From Vulcanisaeta distributa JCM 11213 (GTDB taxonomy: Archaea > Thermoproteota > Thermoprotei > Thermoproteales > Thermocladiaceae): DNA of 8,021 bases. The translations under genes and the position numbers were made by a program. Below the pieces are notes generated by a model. That model had not been told where the DNA came from. It was given only the letters and a program-made list of their open reading frames with translations, and did not search any database. Numbering within the stretch: the stretch's first letter is position 1; every line of letters starts with the position of its first letter. Shown here in pieces: positions 6,234 through 8,021 of the stretch. The stretch lies in assembly GCA_001316125.1 (NCBI GenBank), contig BBCS01000024.1:1-8021 (forward strand), written 5' to 3'.

Positions 6234-7566
6234 ATGGACCTACTTAAGCTGCTCGAAGTTCTTGTAGAGTTTAACACGGTAAATGACCCTGATAATGGTA
6301 GGATGCCCGACCCAGGCGTTGTTGATTTTATTGAGGGCGTGTTAAATGGACTTGGCATCAAGACCAGGGTTTTGGTTAGTCATGGGTATAGGAGCGTGGT
6401 TGGGGGGGTCGTTGGTTCAGGCAAGCCTCGCGTATTACTCTTGGCGCACCTTGATGTTGTTCCGTTTATACGCAGTGAGTGGAGGTATGATCCGCTTAGG
6501 TTGACGGTTGAGGGTGACCTTGCCTATGGGCGTGGTACACTTGATGATAAGGGTAATGTGGCTGCCGTGCTTAAGGCCTTGGAGGACTTAGTGAGTATTG
6601 GTAAGGGCACGGTAATTGCTGCGTTCACTACTGATGAGGAGGTTGGGAGTGAAAATGGGGCTAGGGTAGTTAGGGATTACCTATTGGGTAATGGTCTTAG
6701 GCCGAACTATGTGATTAATGCTGATGGTCAGTTAATGGTTATTATAAATAGGAGGAGGGCAATATTCAATGCCAGGGTTAGGTCCAGGTTGAGAGGGCCG
6801 TGGTTAATGGGCGTAAGGAGACCATTAGGTTTCAACTTGATTATAAGGTCACGCCTCCATACCACGCCGCGTACTTCATTGGCGGCGTCGATACGCACCC
6901 AGTCATCGCCCTCTCACAGTACGTATGGCTTAACAATGCTTACGTGGCTAGTCTTAGGGGGGGTGGTTTTGTTAAGAGTAATGTTACGCCGACCTGGGTT
7001 GAGGCTGATGTGGTCAAGTCCTGCGGTGGCTGCCCACAGCAGGAGGTTGATGTGGGGGGGCTTACGAGGCTCGTTAAGGCCCTACTACCGTTGACTAGGT
7101 TCGTGCCCAGGATTAAGGCGCAGAGCGTTTATGGTGTCACGGCCACGCCCAATGTCTATAGGGTTGTTGGTGATTACCATGAGTTCGTGATTAATGTTAG
7201 GGCCATGACCGACGATGCGAAGGCTATTGAGGAGGCTATGAGTGATGCGTTGAGGGAGGATTTCCAGGGAATTGAGGTTAGGGTTGAGGGTGAGGGTGGT
7301 GGGGGGGGTACCTATACACTCCACGTGACTCAAGGCTCGTTAAGCTAGCCAGTGAGATGCTTACTGAGCTTGGTCTTGAGGCTAGGGTCATGGAGATGGC
7401 CGGCGCGAGTGATGCCAGGTACTTCTCACCACTTGGTATTGAGACCATAGACTTTGGGCCTGTGGGTAGCAATGCCCATGGACCCAATGAGTACGTGAGT
7501 GTGAAGTCCCTTGAGACCACGGCTAGTTTTTACTCATTATTGGTTAGGCGATTAATTTCTTCATAA
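6234..7566 (+). pseudogene. M20 family metallopeptidase (ArgE/DapE-like), two frameshifts
   Basis: These enzymes are di-metal hydrolases cleaving acyl or peptide bonds of amino-acid derivatives; substrate specificity is not readable here. Motifs seen in order: HLDVV with metal ligand H72 and D74; GRGTLDDKG with bridging D104; TDEEVGSE with catalytic E135 and ligand E136; NADG with ligand D164; then, after the first break, the lid domain with GGVDTHPVIAL; and finally GASDARYFSP and the last metal ligand His in SNAHGPNEYVS. The first break at 6780-6785 needs one extra G (AGG GTC for AGGTCC). The second is at the G8 run 7301-7308, after which YLYTPRDSRLVKLASEML follows in the other frame; a run length divisible by three (nine or six) restores it. 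The repaired gene has about 444 codons, normal for the family. All catalytic residues are preserved, which argues against long-term decay. The G7 runs at 6402, 6957 and 7054 are in frame. Confidence 0.87.
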
Positions 7567-7612
7567 TTAAAAACAGTAATTTTTGACGTTAATTATTTCT
7601 TAGGACCCTGGA
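7567..7612. terminator. Bidirectional T-rich terminator between convergent genes
   Basis: The 46-bp gap between the convergent peptidase and ATP synthase genes has T5 on the + strand (7580-7584) and A5 at 7569-7573, which is T5 on the minus strand. Each lies after the stop codon of the gene it would serve. Archaeal termination at oligo-T fits; there is no clear hairpin. Confidence 0.45.
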
Positions 7613-7915
7613 TTAGTATAGTATGAAGAGGACTACGAGACCATAGATTGCAATTGCCTCTGCCAACGCGACGAATACTAAGTAAAGCGCGAATAGTTCC
7701 CTCCTCTCAACTAAGGCGCTTACCGATGCGGCACCAGCAATGCCGATACCAATGCCAGCGCCGAGGGCTGCAAGTCCAAATCCAATACCAGCCGCTAAAG
7801 CCCTGGCAGCCATGACCTGCGCCTGATCACTCGCCTGGGCATGAACAACTAAAGCCGCAAGACTAAGCACCAACACCGCTATTACCAAGGCCCTAACAAA
7901 CCTCCTACCCACCAT
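7613..7915 (-). CDS. atpK: A/V-type ATP synthase subunit K (proteolipid c-ring)
   Basis: This 100-residue protein is the membrane rotor proteolipid of the archaeal ATP synthase; its ring carries ions through the membrane to drive ATP synthesis. Residues 1-27 form a cleavable-looking signal peptide (basic MVGRRFVRA, hydrophobic core, VVHAQA). Two transmembrane helices follow. The first is Gly/Ala rich (IGFGLAALGAGIGIGIAGAASVSA, about 42-67). The second (LYLVFVALAEAIAIYGLVVLFIL, about 77-99) carries the ion-binding Glu86. The connecting loop VERRELF is the usual polar turn facing the stalk. Length is normal for the two-helix form with signal peptide. The gene is complete, shows no frameshift and no G/C run of seven, unlike every + strand gene here. 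It stands alone at this edge, opposite in direction to the peptidase. Confidence 0.93.
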   Translation of the reverse strand: MVGRRFVRALVIAVLVLSLAALVVHAQASDQAQVMAARALAAGIGFGLAALGAGIGIGIAGAASVSALVERRELFALYLVFVALAEAIAIYGLVVLFILY

Positions 7916-7935
7916 CGACGAATCAATACATAATA

Positions 7936-7955
7936 CATTATTAAAATTTTATTCC
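7936..7955 (-). promoter_or_regulatory. Promoter of the ATP synthase subunit K gene
   Basis: On the minus strand an AT-rich block (GGAATAAAATTTTAATAATG) is centred about 29 bases before the ATG at 7915, the spacing expected for a TATA box with a leaderless or nearly leaderless transcript. No other AT-rich block lies at the right distance. Confidence 0.5.
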
Positions 7956-8021
7956 AGAAAAGGAACCACGAACCCACAACACAAAAAACTTAAAACAAAC
8001 AAAACCAACCAAGAAAACGCC

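Noticed and set aside
7085..7520. Minus-strand ORFs opposite the M20 peptidase
   Set aside because: They are shadows of a well-supported family gene on the + strand.
1..8021. CRISPR array, insertion-sequence ends or transposase
   Set aside because: No regularly spaced repeats, no transposase motifs and no clear terminal inverted repeats were seen.

Overview
The window looks like chromosomal DNA of a hyperthermophilic crenarchaeon, most likely of the order Thermoproteales (Vulcanisaeta/Caldivirga-like). The signs are a PaREP2b-type repeat-family gene, an A/V-type ATP synthase proteolipid gene, a tRNA with CCA encoded and an intron inside the anticodon stem, an archaeal C/D box guide RNA, heavy AGG arginine codon use, and GCTTAA-type TATA boxes about 30 nt upstream of starts (leaderless transcription).

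Layout: 2-1671 is a 5'-partial, frameshifted PaREP2b-like gene, more AT-rich than the rest. It ends at a run of eight G followed by a G/C-only stretch. From there to 4676 runs a co-directional, tightly packed set of three genes: a three-helix membrane protein (1703-2134), a polytopic membrane protein with a large Cys- and Asn-glycosylation-motif-rich exported domain (2169-3753, split), and a basic soluble protein (3753-4676, split). I do not recognise these three with confidence; a relation to crenarchaeal DNA-transfer membrane proteins is only a guess. 4677-5260 contains a C/D box sRNA on the minus strand and a degraded small ORF. 5299-5399 is an intron-containing CAU-anticodon tRNA. 5476-7566 is a two-gene operon, a KaiC/Rad55-like RecA-fold ATPase followed by an M20 metallopeptidase, both broken by single-base-scale indels. 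7613-7915, on the minus strand and convergent with the operon, is the membrane rotor subunit K of the ATP synthase, apparently intact.

Two patterns dominate the window. (1) I count 18 mononucleotide runs of 7-8 G or C, 17 of them G on the + strand, with none of exactly six. Most lie in frame inside genes as Gly-Gly. (2) Nearly every + strand gene is split by frameshifts whose pieces join into coherent protein families, and several breaks sit at G runs. Either the consensus has many indel errors, or this is a slippage-prone genome with natural G-tract length variation. The sequence alone cannot separate these. The most solid new observations are the C/D box sRNA, the tRNA intron that contains one of the G runs, and the G-run/frameshift relationship.
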